From a bacterium (GTDB lineage: Bacteria > Hinthialibacterota > Hinthialibacteria > OLB16): a stretch of 64,000 nt of DNA. The translations under genes and the position numbers were made by a program. Shown piece after piece: positions 26,299 to 35,461 of this stretch; the stretch's first letter is position 1, and each line of letters begins with the position of its first letter. Under the pieces are notes generated by a model. That model was not told the origin of the DNA and ran no database searches. It saw only the letters and a program-made list of their open reading frames with translations. The stretch is taken from positions 112,514 through 176,513 of the forward strand of contig JAJVIK010000019.1 of assembly GCA_022072055.1 (NCBI GenBank). Direction: 5' to 3'.

Positions 26299-26939
26299 GA
26301 CTGTCCCTTGTCCGTGCATGGATGCTCCTTGTCGGGGGCGCGGCGTTGGCCATCGAGGAGCCGAAATACGAGGTTGTCAAAGAGTTTGAGGGGTGTGAGC
26401 TGCGCCGGTATGCTCCGACCTTGATCGCGGAGACAACGGTTTCGGGGACCTTCGATGAAGTCGGCAACGAGGCCTTCCAGATTCTGGCGGGATACATCCA
26501 AGGGGAGAATGTCAGAGCAGAAGAGATTGAAATGACCGCGCCGGTCAATCAGCGTCCCACGGGCGCCGAAGGCCGGAGCGAGAAAATCGAGATGACCGCG
26601 CCGGTCAGTCAAACCCCTGCGAAGGTCGGGGACTCTTCAGGGACTTATGTTCTGAGTTTTGTAATGCCTTCGAAATATACGCTCCAGACCCTCCCGAAGC
26701 CCAAGGATGACAGAGTCACCATCCGGGAGGTCCCTGGCAGACTGGTGGCGGCGAAGAGGTACAGCGGATCGTGGGACCGCGAGAAATATCAGGAGAAAGA
26801 AAAGAACCTCATGGAGGCCATCCGGAAAAAAGGGCTTGTGTCGGTCGGTCCCCCCATCTTTGCGCGCTACAATCCCCCGTTTATGCCATCGCTCCTAAGA
26901 CGTAACGAGGTGCTGATTGAAGTGAGAGAACCCGACTGA
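26295..26939 (+). CDS. SOUL family haem-binding-like protein
   Basis: This 214-residue protein opens with a hydrophobic segment (AWMLLVGGAALAIEEPKY), probably a signal peptide, then a SOUL domain. Typical pieces are YEVVKEFEGCELRRY, EEIEMTAPV (present twice, as EMTAPVNQ and EMTAPVSQ), and the C-terminal FARYNPPFMPSLLRRNEVLI. Proteins of this family bind haem or porphyrin in plants and animals; bacterial members are poorly characterised. The GTG start overlaps the stop of the preceding secreted protein gene (GTGA), so they are translationally coupled. Alternatively it may be a general ligand-binding protein. Confidence 0.9.
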   Translation: MRLSLVRAWMLLVGGAALAIEEPKYEVVKEFEGCELRRYAPTLIAETTVSGTFDEVGNEAFQILAGYIQGENVRAEEIEMTAPVNQRPTGAEGRSEKIEMTAPVSQTPAKVGDSSGTYVLSFVMPSKYTLQTLPKPKDDRVTIREVPGRLVAAKRYSGSWDREKYQEKEKNLMEAIRKKGLVSVGPPIFARYNPPFMPSLLRRNEVLIEVREPD

Positions 26940-26983
26940 AGCGGCTGCGCGTCCGATACATCCGGCGCTAATCCTGTTTTTCA

Positions 26984-27060
26984 TGGTCGGGGCGACTGGA
27001 CTTGAACCAGCGACCTCTCGGTCCCGAACCGAACGCGCTACCAAGCTGCGCTACGCCCCG
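26984..27060 (-). tRNA. tRNA-Pro(CGG)
   Basis: The reverse strand folds as a tRNA of 77 bases including an encoded CCA. The acceptor arm is CGGGGCG paired with CGCCCCG, the T-arm loop reads GGTTCAAGTCC and the anticodon loop is TTCGGGA, with anticodon CGG at 27024-27026. It closely resembles E. coli proK. The anticodon stem starts with a U-G pair. It lies on the opposite strand to its neighbours. Confidence 0.95.
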
Positions 27061-27249
27061 CACACACTCTCACCATACCAACTCCCGCTTTCGATCTCAA
27101 GGCCCCTCCCCGCTCCGCGCCGGTGCGCGGCCGGATCTTCCCTTGACAAACAGCGACTCCCGGCATACTGAATCGTTCCACTTGCACAACGACTCTCATG
27201 CCCCGCCCAAGCGGGGATGTCGATCCAACACCGAAAGGAGATCACCGCG

Positions 27250-27780
27250 ATGCTTCAGGTGGGAAAACCCGCGCCGTCGTTCAAGGCCCAAGCCCTAGTC
27301 GGGAGCGAATTCAAGACCCTCAGTCTGGAGGACTACAAAGGGAAATGGGTGTGCCTGTACTTTTATCCCCTGGATTTCACCTTTGTCTGCCCAACCGAGA
27401 TAGTCGAATTCAATAACGCCCATGACCGATTCAGGGCGCTCAATTGCGAGGTCATCGGGGGCAGCACCGACAGCGTGTTCAGCCACTTGGGCTGGACCAA
27501 GGCGGACGAGCGTCTAAGCTCCCTCAAGTACCCGGTCCTCTCGGACATCACGCACGCCATCGGACGCGACTACGGCATCCTGATCGAGGACAAAGGGATC
27601 ACCCTGCGGGGCGCGTTCCTGATCGATCCGGAGGGAATCCTCCGCTACCAAGTGGTCCATGACCTTGGCGTGGGACGGAATGTGGATGAGATTCTCCGGG
27701 TTCTATCCGCGCTCCAGACCGGGGAGCTCTGCCCCGCCAGCTGGAAGGGCAAAGGGGATCAGACGCTCGGGAAGGCCTAG
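27250..27780 (+). CDS. 2-Cys peroxiredoxin (AhpC/Prx1 type)
   Basis: This 176-residue thioredoxin-fold peroxidase reduces hydrogen peroxide and organic hydroperoxides. The peroxidatic C47 lies in DFTFVCPTE, and the resolving C161 lies in [10 protein letters not shown], so it is a typical 2-Cys enzyme. The start at 27250 is chosen over one 33 bases upstream because AAAGGAG lies nine bases before it and it matches family N-termini ([11 protein letters not shown]). No AhpF or thioredoxin reductase gene is adjacent. A perfect hairpin follows 15 bases after the stop, so it is probably a single-gene transcript. Confidence 0.95.
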   Translation: MLQVGKPAPSFKAQALVGSEFKTLSLEDYKGKWVCLYFYPLDFTFVCPTEIVEFNNAHDRFRALNCEVIGGSTDSVFSHLGWTKADERLSSLKYPVLSDITHAIGRDYGILIEDKGITLRGAFLIDPEGILRYQVVHDLGVGRNVDEILRVLSALQTGELCPASWKGKGDQTLGKA

Positions 27781-27795
27781 ACCGGCATGTGCGGT

Positions 27796-27831
27796 GCGGT
27801 GGTGGGCGACTTCGCGGTCGCCCACCACCGC
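27796..27831 (+). terminator. hairpin terminator after peroxiredoxin gene
   Basis: A perfect 15-base inverted repeat (GCGGTGGTGGGCGAC and its complement) encloses a six-base loop TTCGCG. The T-tract after it is weak (TCTGATTCT), so termination may need a factor, but the position just after the gene fits. Confidence 0.8.
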
Positions 27832-27882
27832 TCTGATTCTCCAGTTTAAGCCATTCCATCCCCTGGCCGATGATGGAAGCGT

Positions 27883-28866
27883 ATGTCCGAACCCAAGACG
27901 GCTAGCAACACACCGGTTGTCCTTTCGGTCCACGACTTGGTTGTGGACTATGGGCGGGGCGCGAGGAAAACTCGCGCGGTCGATGGGATGGCCTTCGAGG
28001 TCCGCGAGGGGGAATGCGTTGGGTTTGTGGGCCCCAACGGCGCGGGCAAATCCACCACCATCAAGGCCATCATGGGGTTCTTGTTTCCGACCTCGGGAAC
28101 CGTGACTGTTTTCGGGGAGGCGGCGGGGACAGTCGCCTCCCGCGAGCGGATCGGGTACCTCCCTGAAGTCGCTCTTTACTACCCCTTCATGAAGGCGCGG
28201 GAGCTCCTCGAGCTCTACGGCGGGTTGCACAAGATGGGGCGCGCGTCGCTCGCGACGCGGATTCCGGAATTGCTCGCGGAGGTCGGACTGGGCGGGAAGG
28301 AAGAGGTTCTCCTCCGCAACTTCTCCAAGGGCATGCAACAACGCCTCGGGATTGCCCAAGCGATCATCTCCGATCCCGAACTGTTGATCTTTGATGAGCT
28401 CTCCTCGGGTCTCGATCCGATTGGACGCTATGACCTCCGTCAGGTGCTGCTTAAGCTCAAGGCCAAGGGACGCACCATCTTTTTCTCCTCTCATGAGCTC
28501 ACCGAGGTTGAGGATCTGTGCGACCGAGTCCTGATTGTCCACAAAGGGCGCTGTATCGAGGAAAAGGAAATCGGAGAACTGCTCCACCCGCTGAACCGCT
28601 TCACCATCCGCTTCTCGCTCCCATCGGGGAGGGCTCCCGAGGATCTCGCGGAGACAACCGCCTTCACTCAAGAAGGAGACAGTCGCTTCCGCTGCGAGAT
28701 TGTGGGCGCGGAGGAATACGCCACAATCCTCAAGAACCTGACCACCGCCGGCGCCACAATCCATGAGGCGCGCAGCGAACAGGTTTCGCTCGAAAAATAC
28801 TTCATGAATCTGATTCAGTCCCGCGATGGGGCGACGGGCCATATCGCGGCCCACTCTGAATCCTAG
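27883..28866 (+). CDS. ABC-2 exporter ATP-binding protein
   Basis: This 327-residue ATPase has Walker A GPNGAGKST, signature FSKGMQQRLG, Walker B LLIFDELSSGLDP and H-loop SSHELTEVEDL. The C-terminal 90 residues extend beyond the core domain, as in NatA/CcmA-like subunits. It is the first gene of an operon with two ABC-2 permeases and a TPR-like protein, with eight bases or less between successive genes. The system probably exports a lipid, polysaccharide or peptide, or modulates the membrane; the substrate is not evident. Confidence 0.92.
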   Translation: MSEPKTASNTPVVLSVHDLVVDYGRGARKTRAVDGMAFEVREGECVGFVGPNGAGKSTTIKAIMGFLFPTSGTVTVFGEAAGTVASRERIGYLPEVALYYPFMKARELLELYGGLHKMGRASLATRIPELLAEVGLGGKEEVLLRNFSKGMQQRLGIAQAIISDPELLIFDELSSGLDPIGRYDLRQVLLKLKAKGRTIFFSSHELTEVEDLCDRVLIVHKGRCIEEKEIGELLHPLNRFTIRFSLPSGRAPEDLAETTAFTQEGDSRFRCEIVGAEEYATILKNLTTAGATIHEARSEQVSLEKYFMNLIQSRDGATGHIAAHSES

Positions 28867-28874
28867 CTCCCGCC

Positions 28875-29717
28875 ATGCGCTCGATCTGGCTCATCGCCAA
28901 GAGTGTCTTGATCGAGGCCATCCGCCGCAAGGAAATCTACGTGATTGTCCTGGTGGCGGTCTCGGTGATCCTTCTCACCGGCATGGTCAAGTTCTTCGGT
29001 TACCAGGGGATGAGCAAATTCTACCGCGAGATCTCGCTCAAGATCATGAACCTGGCCACCGCGCTAGCCGTGGTGGTCCTCGCGGCCCGCCAACTTCCGC
29101 GCGAGTTTGAGAACCGGACCATCTATCCGTTGCTGGCCAAGCCGGTGGGTCGTCTTCCCTTCCTCGCGGGCAAGTTCCTGGGGGTGATGCTCGCGGGGCT
29201 GTTCTGCTACTCGATGTTCGTGATCCTTTTTCTCGCGGGGATGTGGCACCTCGAAATCAGCCTCTCTTGGGTTCTCTTCCTGGAAGGGGTGTATCTTCAG
29301 GTCCTCGCGCTGCTGGTGATCGCCTCGCTTTCGTTCATGCTGTCGCTCTTGTTCAACATCGATGCCGCGATCACGGTGTCGGTGCTGATCTTCGCGCTGG
29401 GGGGCACGGTGAGCTCCGCGATCGACTACATCCACGACCATGTCAAGGATTTCGGGCGCGTCACCGAGACCCTATCGATCGGCGATTTGTTCATGCGCGC
29501 GCTCAACTTCGGGATCCCCCAGCTCAGCCTGTTTGATCTCTCCGGGAAGGTGGTCCACGCGACCGACATCTCGAACACCGCCTCGGGATTGGCCGAGATC
29601 ACCCGCTGGCAGGGGGTGGAGCCGTGGGTCTTGGGGGCGCTGACACTTTATTCGGGGGCGTTCGTGCTCCTGTATCTCGGGCTGGCTCACCTGATGTTCA
29701 TGCGGAGGCCGCTTTAA
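28875..29717 (+). CDS. ABC-2 type permease
   Basis: This 280-residue membrane protein has about six helices, for example IYVIVLVAVSVILLTGMVKF, FLGVMLAGLFCYSMFVILFL and LALLVIASLSFMLSLLF. It has the family motif PLLAKPVGRLPFLAGKFLG in the first third. It is the first of two permease subunits following the ATPase, and its stop overlaps the start of the second permease by one base (TAATG), which suggests a heterodimeric channel. The partner carries the matching motif PLLAKPVTRGEVVLGKFLA. Confidence 0.9.
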   Translation: MRSIWLIAKSVLIEAIRRKEIYVIVLVAVSVILLTGMVKFFGYQGMSKFYREISLKIMNLATALAVVVLAARQLPREFENRTIYPLLAKPVGRLPFLAGKFLGVMLAGLFCYSMFVILFLAGMWHLEISLSWVLFLEGVYLQVLALLVIASLSFMLSLLFNIDAAITVSVLIFALGGTVSSAIDYIHDHVKDFGRVTETLSIGDLFMRALNFGIPQLSLFDLSGKVVHATDISNTASGLAEITRWQGVEPWVLGALTLYSGAFVLLYLGLAHLMFMRRPL

Positions 29718-30526
29718 TGGGCGCGGCGAACGCGGCTTCGGATCATCCCCGGTCGCCCGCGAACCTGATCGCGCGGACCGTGTGGCTGGAAATCAGCCGC
29801 CGCGAGGAATACTTCGCCCTGCTGATCCTGATGGGACTTTACCTGGTGTTCGCCATCGGGGCGCGTCTGGTCGGAAACACCCAGCCGGAGGCGGTGGCGC
29901 TCATGCTCAATATGGGCTTGTGGTTCAGCGCGACCCTGTCGGCCCTGCTCACTCTGGTGACCTCCGTGCGACTGATTCCAGCCGAGATCGAGGCTCGCAC
30001 CCTCTATCCGCTTCTGGCCAAACCGGTGACTCGTGGGGAGGTGGTCCTGGGAAAATTCCTTGCCGTTTCGAGCGCGGGGTGTTTGTGTCTCCTGGTGTTC
30101 ACCGCGCTCACCTCCCTCACCTGGGCGGCGGAGTTCCCCATGCCCGGCCAGGACATGCTCCTGTTCGCGCAGGCCTTCATCCTCCAAGCCGCGGCGCTCG
30201 CCCTGCTCGGGTCGCTCGCGATGCTTCTGTCCCTGCTCGCGCCCAAGGCGCCGGCCATGCTTGTAGCTGGGTTCCTGTACTTCGCCGGGACCTCGGCGCT
30301 CAATGTCCTGCGGTCCGCGGTGGGGAGCTCGAGCCTCGCGAGTGGGATCGACTGGACGCTGAATTACATCCCCCATTTCTCAAAGCTTTGTCTGTTCCAG
30401 CGTTTCACCGATGGGGCCTCCGCGCTTCCGTGGTCGGATTTCGGAGCGCTCCTGCTGCATGCCCTCCTGACCACATTCCTGCTCCTTACGCTCGCCGCGA
30501 GGGCCTTTGAGCGGAGGGTGATCTGA
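29717..30526 (+). CDS. ABC-2 type permease, second subunit
   Basis: This 269-residue protein has about six membrane helices and the same PLLAKPVTRGEVVLGKFLA motif as the preceding permease, so the two are paralogues and probably pair in one exporter. The start is the ATG overlapping the previous stop. Leading residues (ANAASDHPRSPAN) are cytoplasmic. It is followed one base later by the TPR-like gene. The substrate is unknown. Confidence 0.9.
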   Translation: MGAANAASDHPRSPANLIARTVWLEISRREEYFALLILMGLYLVFAIGARLVGNTQPEAVALMLNMGLWFSATLSALLTLVTSVRLIPAEIEARTLYPLLAKPVTRGEVVLGKFLAVSSAGCLCLLVFTALTSLTWAAEFPMPGQDMLLFAQAFILQAAALALLGSLAMLLSLLAPKAPAMLVAGFLYFAGTSALNVLRSAVGSSSLASGIDWTLNYIPHFSKLCLFQRFTDGASALPWSDFGALLLHALLTTFLLLTLAARAFERRVI

Positions 30527-30527
30527 G

Positions 30528-31466
30528 ATGAACCGCTCCCTTACCGTCGCGGCTCTGATCACGTACATCCTATCGCCCGCGTGGGTGAGGAACATTGATC
30601 CGGGAGACTATGAGCCGGAGATCGGGTACTCCTCCGAGGCGCAAAGCAGCCGCAACACCAGCGCGGTCGCGCGCCTTTTCGGAGAGTTCCGCACCTCGAT
30701 GAGCGACATCATGTTTCTCAAGACCGAGCGGTACCTCCACAGCGGAATCGCCTATCAGCCTCATATTCAGGACGAGAAGACCTTCAACGCCAAGGATGTG
30801 GGGACCTTGATCCGTCCCCCGGACCAGGATTGGCGCGGTTTCATTGGCGACATCGAACGGAGCATCAAGCCCTGGCTGGATCCCAAGACTCACGCCCAGC
30901 ACACCCGTGGAGCGGAGCTCTTGCCCTGGTTTCGTCTGATGACCCTGGTCAACCCTCATCGCATTCGTGGATATCGGATCGGGACCTTCATCCTGATGAC
31001 CAGCGGAGACGCGGATTCCACACGGCAGGCGAGAGAGTTCCTCATGGAGGGAATCCGGAACAATCCGAAGAGCCACGAACTCCAGTTCATGGTGGTCCGT
31101 CTGATCCAACACGATCTGATGGACCTTCAACGAGAGAAGCCGAATGGTTCCGACGAGAAAAGCCTGGCGTTGCTCAAGGAGGGTTTGGAGTACGCGCGCC
31201 GGGGGGTGGAGTTCGGCGCCGAGGCGCGACCCCGCGGGGGCTGGCAAGGCAAGGGTCGTCCGGCGGAAATGGAAGATTCTTTCATCGGCTGCATGCACTA
31301 TGAGATCTTCTTCCTGCGCCGTCTCGGGAGGAACGAGGAGGCGTTGTCGCGCGCGCGGGACCTCGAGGAAAAGTATGGACCCGATCCGATCCTCCAGACC
31401 GAGATTCAGGAATTGGAGGCGGAGCTGAAGGCCCCACCTCAAGGGGAAAAGGCCTCGTCAGGTTAA
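30528..31466 (+). CDS. TPR-like protein of ABC exporter operon
   Basis: This 312-residue protein begins with a hydrophobic stretch (LTVAALITYILSPAWV) that may be a signal anchor. The rest is helical with TPR-like repeats toward the C-terminus (SLALLKEGLEYARRGVEF and MHYEIFFLRRLGRNEEALSR). It starts one base after the permease stop and so belongs to the exporter operon. I recognise no enzyme motif. A role as a periplasmic adaptor of the ABC-2 exporter is likely but inferred. Confidence 0.65.
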   Translation: MNRSLTVAALITYILSPAWVRNIDPGDYEPEIGYSSEAQSSRNTSAVARLFGEFRTSMSDIMFLKTERYLHSGIAYQPHIQDEKTFNAKDVGTLIRPPDQDWRGFIGDIERSIKPWLDPKTHAQHTRGAELLPWFRLMTLVNPHRIRGYRIGTFILMTSGDADSTRQAREFLMEGIRNNPKSHELQFMVVRLIQHDLMDLQREKPNGSDEKSLALLKEGLEYARRGVEFGAEARPRGGWQGKGRPAEMEDSFIGCMHYEIFFLRRLGRNEEALSRARDLEEKYGPDPILQTEIQELEAELKAPPQGEKASSG

Positions 31467-31487
31467 GGAAGGATAATCTCTGCCCTC

Positions 31488-31937
31488 ATGAACCCCAAAG
31501 CAGTCGCGCTGATTGCCCTTGTCGCGGCGGGACTCCTCGTCGTGTTCCTGGTCGGCCCCCCCAAGGCGACCGAGCCGACTCAAGAGGCGCCGCCGGCCAA
31601 TCCCTGGGAACTCCCATACGCCAGACACATGGCGGAGCATGACATCCACATCGGACCAAGTCCCGAGGATGACATCCAGGTTTCTCGCGACGGGTCCAAA
31701 ATCCGCATCGAGATCCGCACCCGCTTCCTCGAAAGACAACCCGCCGACTTTCTCTCCAAGGTGGGTTTCGCGCAGGCGGTGGAGTTCGTGTCCGAGGATG
31801 GCTTTCACGCCTTCCTGGACGCCCTTCACATGACCTTGCCCGACCATGAGGATTTTGATTCGGAAGGGCCCGGCAACGCGCATGAGCACGACCATGAACA
31901 CGATCATCCCGAGGGGGAGGAACACAAGAACCCCTGA
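31488..31937 (+). CDS. small membrane-anchored protein with His-rich tail
   Basis: This 149-residue protein has an N-terminal membrane anchor (ALIALVAAGLLVVFLVG), a short Pro/Glu-rich stretch, a conserved-looking charged domain and a C-terminal His/Glu/Asp tail (NAHEHDHEHDHPEGEEH). The tail could bind Zn, Ni or Cu. It follows the exporter operon by 21 bases with AAGGAAGGA upstream, so it may be the last gene of that transcript. The function is unknown; a metal-sensing or metal-buffering role is a guess. Confidence 0.55.
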   Translation: MNPKAVALIALVAAGLLVVFLVGPPKATEPTQEAPPANPWELPYARHMAEHDIHIGPSPEDDIQVSRDGSKIRIEIRTRFLERQPADFLSKVGFAQAVEFVSEDGFHAFLDALHMTLPDHEDFDSEGPGNAHEHDHEHDHPEGEEHKNP

Positions 31938-31980
31938 TTCTGGCGGCTGACAACAGGGGGTCTTCGGGTCAGAATCGCGC

Positions 31981-33555
31981 ATGCCGCGACCGAAACCGAG
32001 TTTGCTCCACCCGGCGTCTGTCTTCCTGGTCGTTTTTCTGGCGCACTCCCCCGCTCTCCTGGGCGGATTTGTGTGGGATGACACCCAGTACATCCTCCAT
32101 AACCCGACCCTCTCCGACACTCGCGGACTCTTCCGAATCTGGTTCGAGCCCGGCGCCTCCCCCCAGTACTATCCGTTGACCTTCACGACATTCTGGCTTG
32201 AGCACCGTCTCTTCGGCTTGAGTCCGCTCGGGTATCACCTCGACAATCTCATCCTTCATTCCATAGGGAGTGTCCTGTTATGGCTCCTTCTCTCGCGAGT
32301 CGGGGCGCCGCAACCGGGCTTCGTCGCGATATTGTGGGGGATTCATCCCATGAAGGTGGAATCCGTGGCTTGGATATCCGAGCGCAAGGATGTCCTCTCG
32401 GGCGCGCTGGTGTTCCTCAGTCTCCTGGCTTGGGAAGCCTACCGAAGGAACGGACGGTCGAGGGACCACACTGCCTCCATCCTGCTGTTCGCGGGAGCGC
32501 TGCTGGCCAAGACCGCGGTGGCGCCGCTCCCCCTGGTCTTGCTGGTTTGGGCCTACTGGGAGAGGGGGCGTCTGGAGAGACGCGACTGGACCCTCGCGGG
32601 CCCGTTCTTCGGACTGTCCCTGGCGGCGGGGCTTGGACATGTCTTGTTGGAAAAGGCCAACATCGATGTGGCCCAGGCGGCGGTCGGGTTCTCTTTTCAG
32701 GAGCGGCTCTATATCGCGGGTCGCGCTTTTTGGTTCTATGCAGGGAAGCTCTTCTGGCCGAATCCGCTCATGCCGATCTACCCGCGCTGGCCGCTCGACC
32801 CCGGAAGCATTTTCGGCTGGTTATTGCCAATCTCCGCGGCCCTTCTCACCGTTGCGCTATGGTTCGCGCGCGGGAGGCTCGGACGTGGGCCGATCTGCGC
32901 GCATCTCATCTTCCTACTCATGCTCGCACCGGCCTTGGGTTTCATTTCCCAGGCATTCAACAGGTATGCGTTCGTGGCCGACCATTTCCAGTATCTCGCT
33001 TCAGCCGGTCCGGCGGTCCTTCTCGGCGGCGCTCTTCAAGCGGGCGCGGACCGTTTCCGACTCTCCCGACTGGGGTTGTTCGGGATCTCGCTGGCGGTTG
33101 CCATCCCGCTTCTGGCGATCACTGGAAGCCATGCCGTCCGATTCAAGGATGACCGGACATTGTTCACCCACAACCTGGCCTACAATCCGAATGCCTGGGG
33201 GGTTTACACGGCGCTCGGCGCGGTGGCGCTTCGGGAGGGAAACGGGCTGGAGGCGGTGGAGCATTTCCGGCGGGCGCGGGAACTCGAGCCGAATTCGGCA
33301 CAGGCTTGTTATAACCTCGCTGCAGCGCTGGCTCTCCTCGGACAGCGAGAAGCGGCGGTGGAATCCTACGGCGAGGCGCTACGGCTTGCCCCCAATTACG
33401 CCGAGGCTCACAACAATCTGGCGCTCGTGCTTCATCAAATGGGCCGAGATGAGCAGGCGCTTCACCATCTTTCCAAGGCGATTGAGGCCAAGCCCGGAGA
33501 CTCTCGATTTGCCGCAAACAGGGAAACGATTCTCCGGAAGATGAGAGGGAGGTAG
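31981..33555 (+). CDS. TMTC-like GT-C membrane protein with C-terminal TPR repeats
   Basis: The 524-residue product has about eleven membrane helices followed by three TPRs (AWGVYTALGAVALREGNGLE, AQACYNLAAALALLGQREAA, AEAHNNLALVLHQMGRDEQA). The first extracellular loop carries the Asp pair D33-D34 (GFVWDDTQYI) typical of GT-C fold enzymes such as PMT and eukaryotic TMTC O-mannosyltransferases. Bacterial proteins of this layout are widespread in planctomycete-like genomes and are proposed to glycosylate exported proteins using a lipid-linked sugar. The donor and acceptor cannot be told from sequence. The gene ends directly in a strong hairpin. It is 43 bases after the His-rich gene and may be expressed on its own. 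Confidence 0.8.
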   Translation: MPRPKPSLLHPASVFLVVFLAHSPALLGGFVWDDTQYILHNPTLSDTRGLFRIWFEPGASPQYYPLTFTTFWLEHRLFGLSPLGYHLDNLILHSIGSVLLWLLLSRVGAPQPGFVAILWGIHPMKVESVAWISERKDVLSGALVFLSLLAWEAYRRNGRSRDHTASILLFAGALLAKTAVAPLPLVLLVWAYWERGRLERRDWTLAGPFFGLSLAAGLGHVLLEKANIDVAQAAVGFSFQERLYIAGRAFWFYAGKLFWPNPLMPIYPRWPLDPGSIFGWLLPISAALLTVALWFARGRLGRGPICAHLIFLLMLAPALGFISQAFNRYAFVADHFQYLASAGPAVLLGGALQAGADRFRLSRLGLFGISLAVAIPLLAITGSHAVRFKDDRTLFTHNLAYNPNAWGVYTALGAVALREGNGLEAVEHFRRARELEPNSAQACYNLAAALALLGQREAAVESYGEALRLAPNYAEAHNNLALVLHQMGRDEQALHHLSKAIEAKPGDSRFAANRETILRKMRGR

Positions 33556-33582
33556 GGGCGCGGCGCGCCGTGCGCCGCGCCC
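33556..33582 (+). terminator. intrinsic terminator between TMTC-like gene and rpoD
   Basis: An 11-base perfect stem (GGGCGCGGCGC with GCGCCGCGCCC) with a five-base loop is followed by TTTCT. It starts one base after the TMTC-like stop codon and can also serve the convergent rpoD gene. Confidence 0.85.
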
Positions 33583-33589
33583 TTTCTCC

Positions 33590-35143
33590 TCAGTTGCCGA
33601 TATGGTCGAGCAGACGCCTCCCCACCATCGGGTGGCGGAGGACCCGCAAGGCCTTCATTTCGAGCTGGCGGACACGCTCGCGAGTGACCCCGAGCATGTG
33701 ACCGAGCTCCTCCAACGTGTAAGCCTTGCCGTCCTTGAGACCGTAGCGGAGACGCACGATCTCCCGCTCGCGCTCGGAGAGGTGGTTCAGGGCCTCCTCG
33801 ATATCCTCCAGCGCGGTGGTCTCCTCCAACGACTGGTAGGGCGAAGAGTGCCCCTGATCGGCGATCACCTCGGACAGGTCCAGCTTCCCCTCGTCGTCAA
33901 TCGGCGTGTCCAGCGAAACGAACGAGAGCGAGAGGTTTTCCATCGCCCGTGTCCGCTCCACCGTGTCGCCGACGCGCTCCGCGAGCTCCTCGATGCTCGG
34001 CTCGCGCCCCAGGTCCGCCATGAGGTCATCCTTGGCGCGCTGAATCCGCCGCAGGTTGTCCTGCAAGTGGACCGGCAGCCGGACTGTCCGTGAACGGTCC
34101 CCGATGGAGCGCGAGATGCTCTGCCGAATCCAGTAGGTGGCGTAAGTCGAGAACTTGAAGCCGCGGTGGTGGTCGAATTTCTCGATGGCCCGCAACAGCC
34201 CCAGGTTCCCCTCCTGGATCAGATCCAGGAACGGCAACCCCCGGTCCCGGTAGCGCTTGGCCACCGAAATCACCAGTCGCAGATTCGCCTCGGCGAAGCG
34301 CTGCTTGGTGCGGATCAGCTGAGCCTGCAGCTCCTCCACCCGCTCGCAGATGCGCCGCAGAATCCGAAGCGGAACGCCGACTTCCTTCCGGAGAGTCTCT
34401 TCGCTATCTCCGACCTCCACGAGGCTCCGGTAAAGCTCGGCGAGGGAATCCCGCTTGAGCCCCAACCGGCGCTCCAGCGCCGGCCATCCGCGCCCGGTTT
34501 CGACCGCCTTTCCGGTCTGATTCAGAAAGGTCTTCTCGGCGATTTTCCGCGCGCGAAGCCGCCTCAGGATGCCCGCGCGACGCTGGGCAACTTCACCCAA
34601 TCGGGCCTGGACCTGAATCAGTCGTTCCGGAATGTCTCCGATCCAGGTGTGGTGGACCGGGTGGGACCGGATGTAGTCCTCGACCTTGGACAGGATCACC
34701 TGCTGCTCGCTGCTCGGAGACTTCCCGGAGTCCATGTCCTCCGCCCGGACCAGGTCGCGCCGCAAGCGCTCCAGGCGACGGGCCAGTTGCGACATCCGCT
34801 GGCGAGTCTCCTCGGTCATCGGGACCGAGGCGGTGGGGAGAACATCCTCGCCGAGGTCGTCCTCTTCCTCGCTCTCGATCACCGGTCGGTGGGCAATCTC
34901 ACGGAAGCGCTCGACCGCCGGACGGGTGATGGCCACCTGAGAAATGATCCCACGGCGCGCCTCCTCCATCTTGGCGGAGAGCTCGATCTCATCATCCTTG
35001 GTGAGCAGGGGGGCGCGCCCGGATTCCCGCAGCCAAGTCGTGATCAGGTCCACGCCCTCGCTGGAGCCCCAGTCTCCATCGAAGTCAAACCCGACCTCTT
35101 CCGGACTTCGAAGGGCCTCCTCGCGTTCAATGGGCTTAACCAT
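33590..35143 (-). CDS. rpoD: primary RNA polymerase sigma factor RpoD/SigA
   Basis: This 517-residue sigma-70 factor contains region 1.2 (DLITTWLRESGRAPLLTKDD), a non-conserved insert with a Glu/Asp-rich patch (SEEEDDLGED), region 2 (NLRLVISVAKRYRDRGLPF, EGNLGLLRAIEKFDHHRG, YWIRQSISRSI), region 3 and region 4 (TLEELGHMLGVTRERVRQLE). Region 1.1 is short or absent. It directs general transcription. The strong GGGAGGGAG ribosome site and full length indicate the genuine primary factor. It is followed by the terminator shared with the TMTC-like gene. Confidence 0.96.
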   Translation of the reverse strand: MVKPIEREEALRSPEEVGFDFDGDWGSSEGVDLITTWLRESGRAPLLTKDDEIELSAKMEEARRGIISQVAITRPAVERFREIAHRPVIESEEEDDLGEDVLPTASVPMTEETRQRMSQLARRLERLRRDLVRAEDMDSGKSPSSEQQVILSKVEDYIRSHPVHHTWIGDIPERLIQVQARLGEVAQRRAGILRRLRARKIAEKTFLNQTGKAVETGRGWPALERRLGLKRDSLAELYRSLVEVGDSEETLRKEVGVPLRILRRICERVEELQAQLIRTKQRFAEANLRLVISVAKRYRDRGLPFLDLIQEGNLGLLRAIEKFDHHRGFKFSTYATYWIRQSISRSIGDRSRTVRLPVHLQDNLRRIQRAKDDLMADLGREPSIEELAERVGDTVERTRAMENLSLSFVSLDTPIDDEGKLDLSEVIADQGHSSPYQSLEETTALEDIEEALNHLSEREREIVRLRYGLKDGKAYTLEELGHMLGVTRERVRQLEMKALRVLRHPMVGRRLLDHIGN

Positions 35144-35461
35144 GTCTCCCTCCCCGCAGCCTTGCGGCTCTGCTCCAATTGTAGAAATTCCTCGGCAAAC
35201 TGTCCTCTCAACTTGAGAACGGTCCGGAAGGCGGGAGGGAACGGTAAACCGGTAAGAATCTCGGCAAAGACCTCAGGAGAGGCCCGCTCTCGACCCTTCA
35301 GATGGGTTCCTTTCCATTCTTAACCCACTGGTACCATTATGTTTAACAAAGAGAATGAGCGAAACCTTGACATCATGTCCAAAGTGGGAGCCAAACCTAC
35401 GACATCTGTCGCGGAACCGGCTTTCGGGTGTTTCGGAGCGCAATCCCCGCGTAACTTTGCG
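35144..35461. other. intergenic region upstream of rpoD
   Basis: This gap separates rpoD and the Cys-rich secreted protein gene, both leftward. The part around 35330-35390 is AT-rich for this genome and includes CATAAT on the reverse strand, a fair -10 for rpoD, but without a good -35. A rightward frame starting at 35339 overlaps the secreted gene and looks spurious. No RNA gene is visible. Confidence 0.4.

Noticed and set aside
26983..27171. Short rightward frame reading [19 protein letters not shown]
   Set aside because: This peptide is the well-known false translation of the strand opposite a tRNA gene; the tRNA-Pro on the reverse strand explains it.
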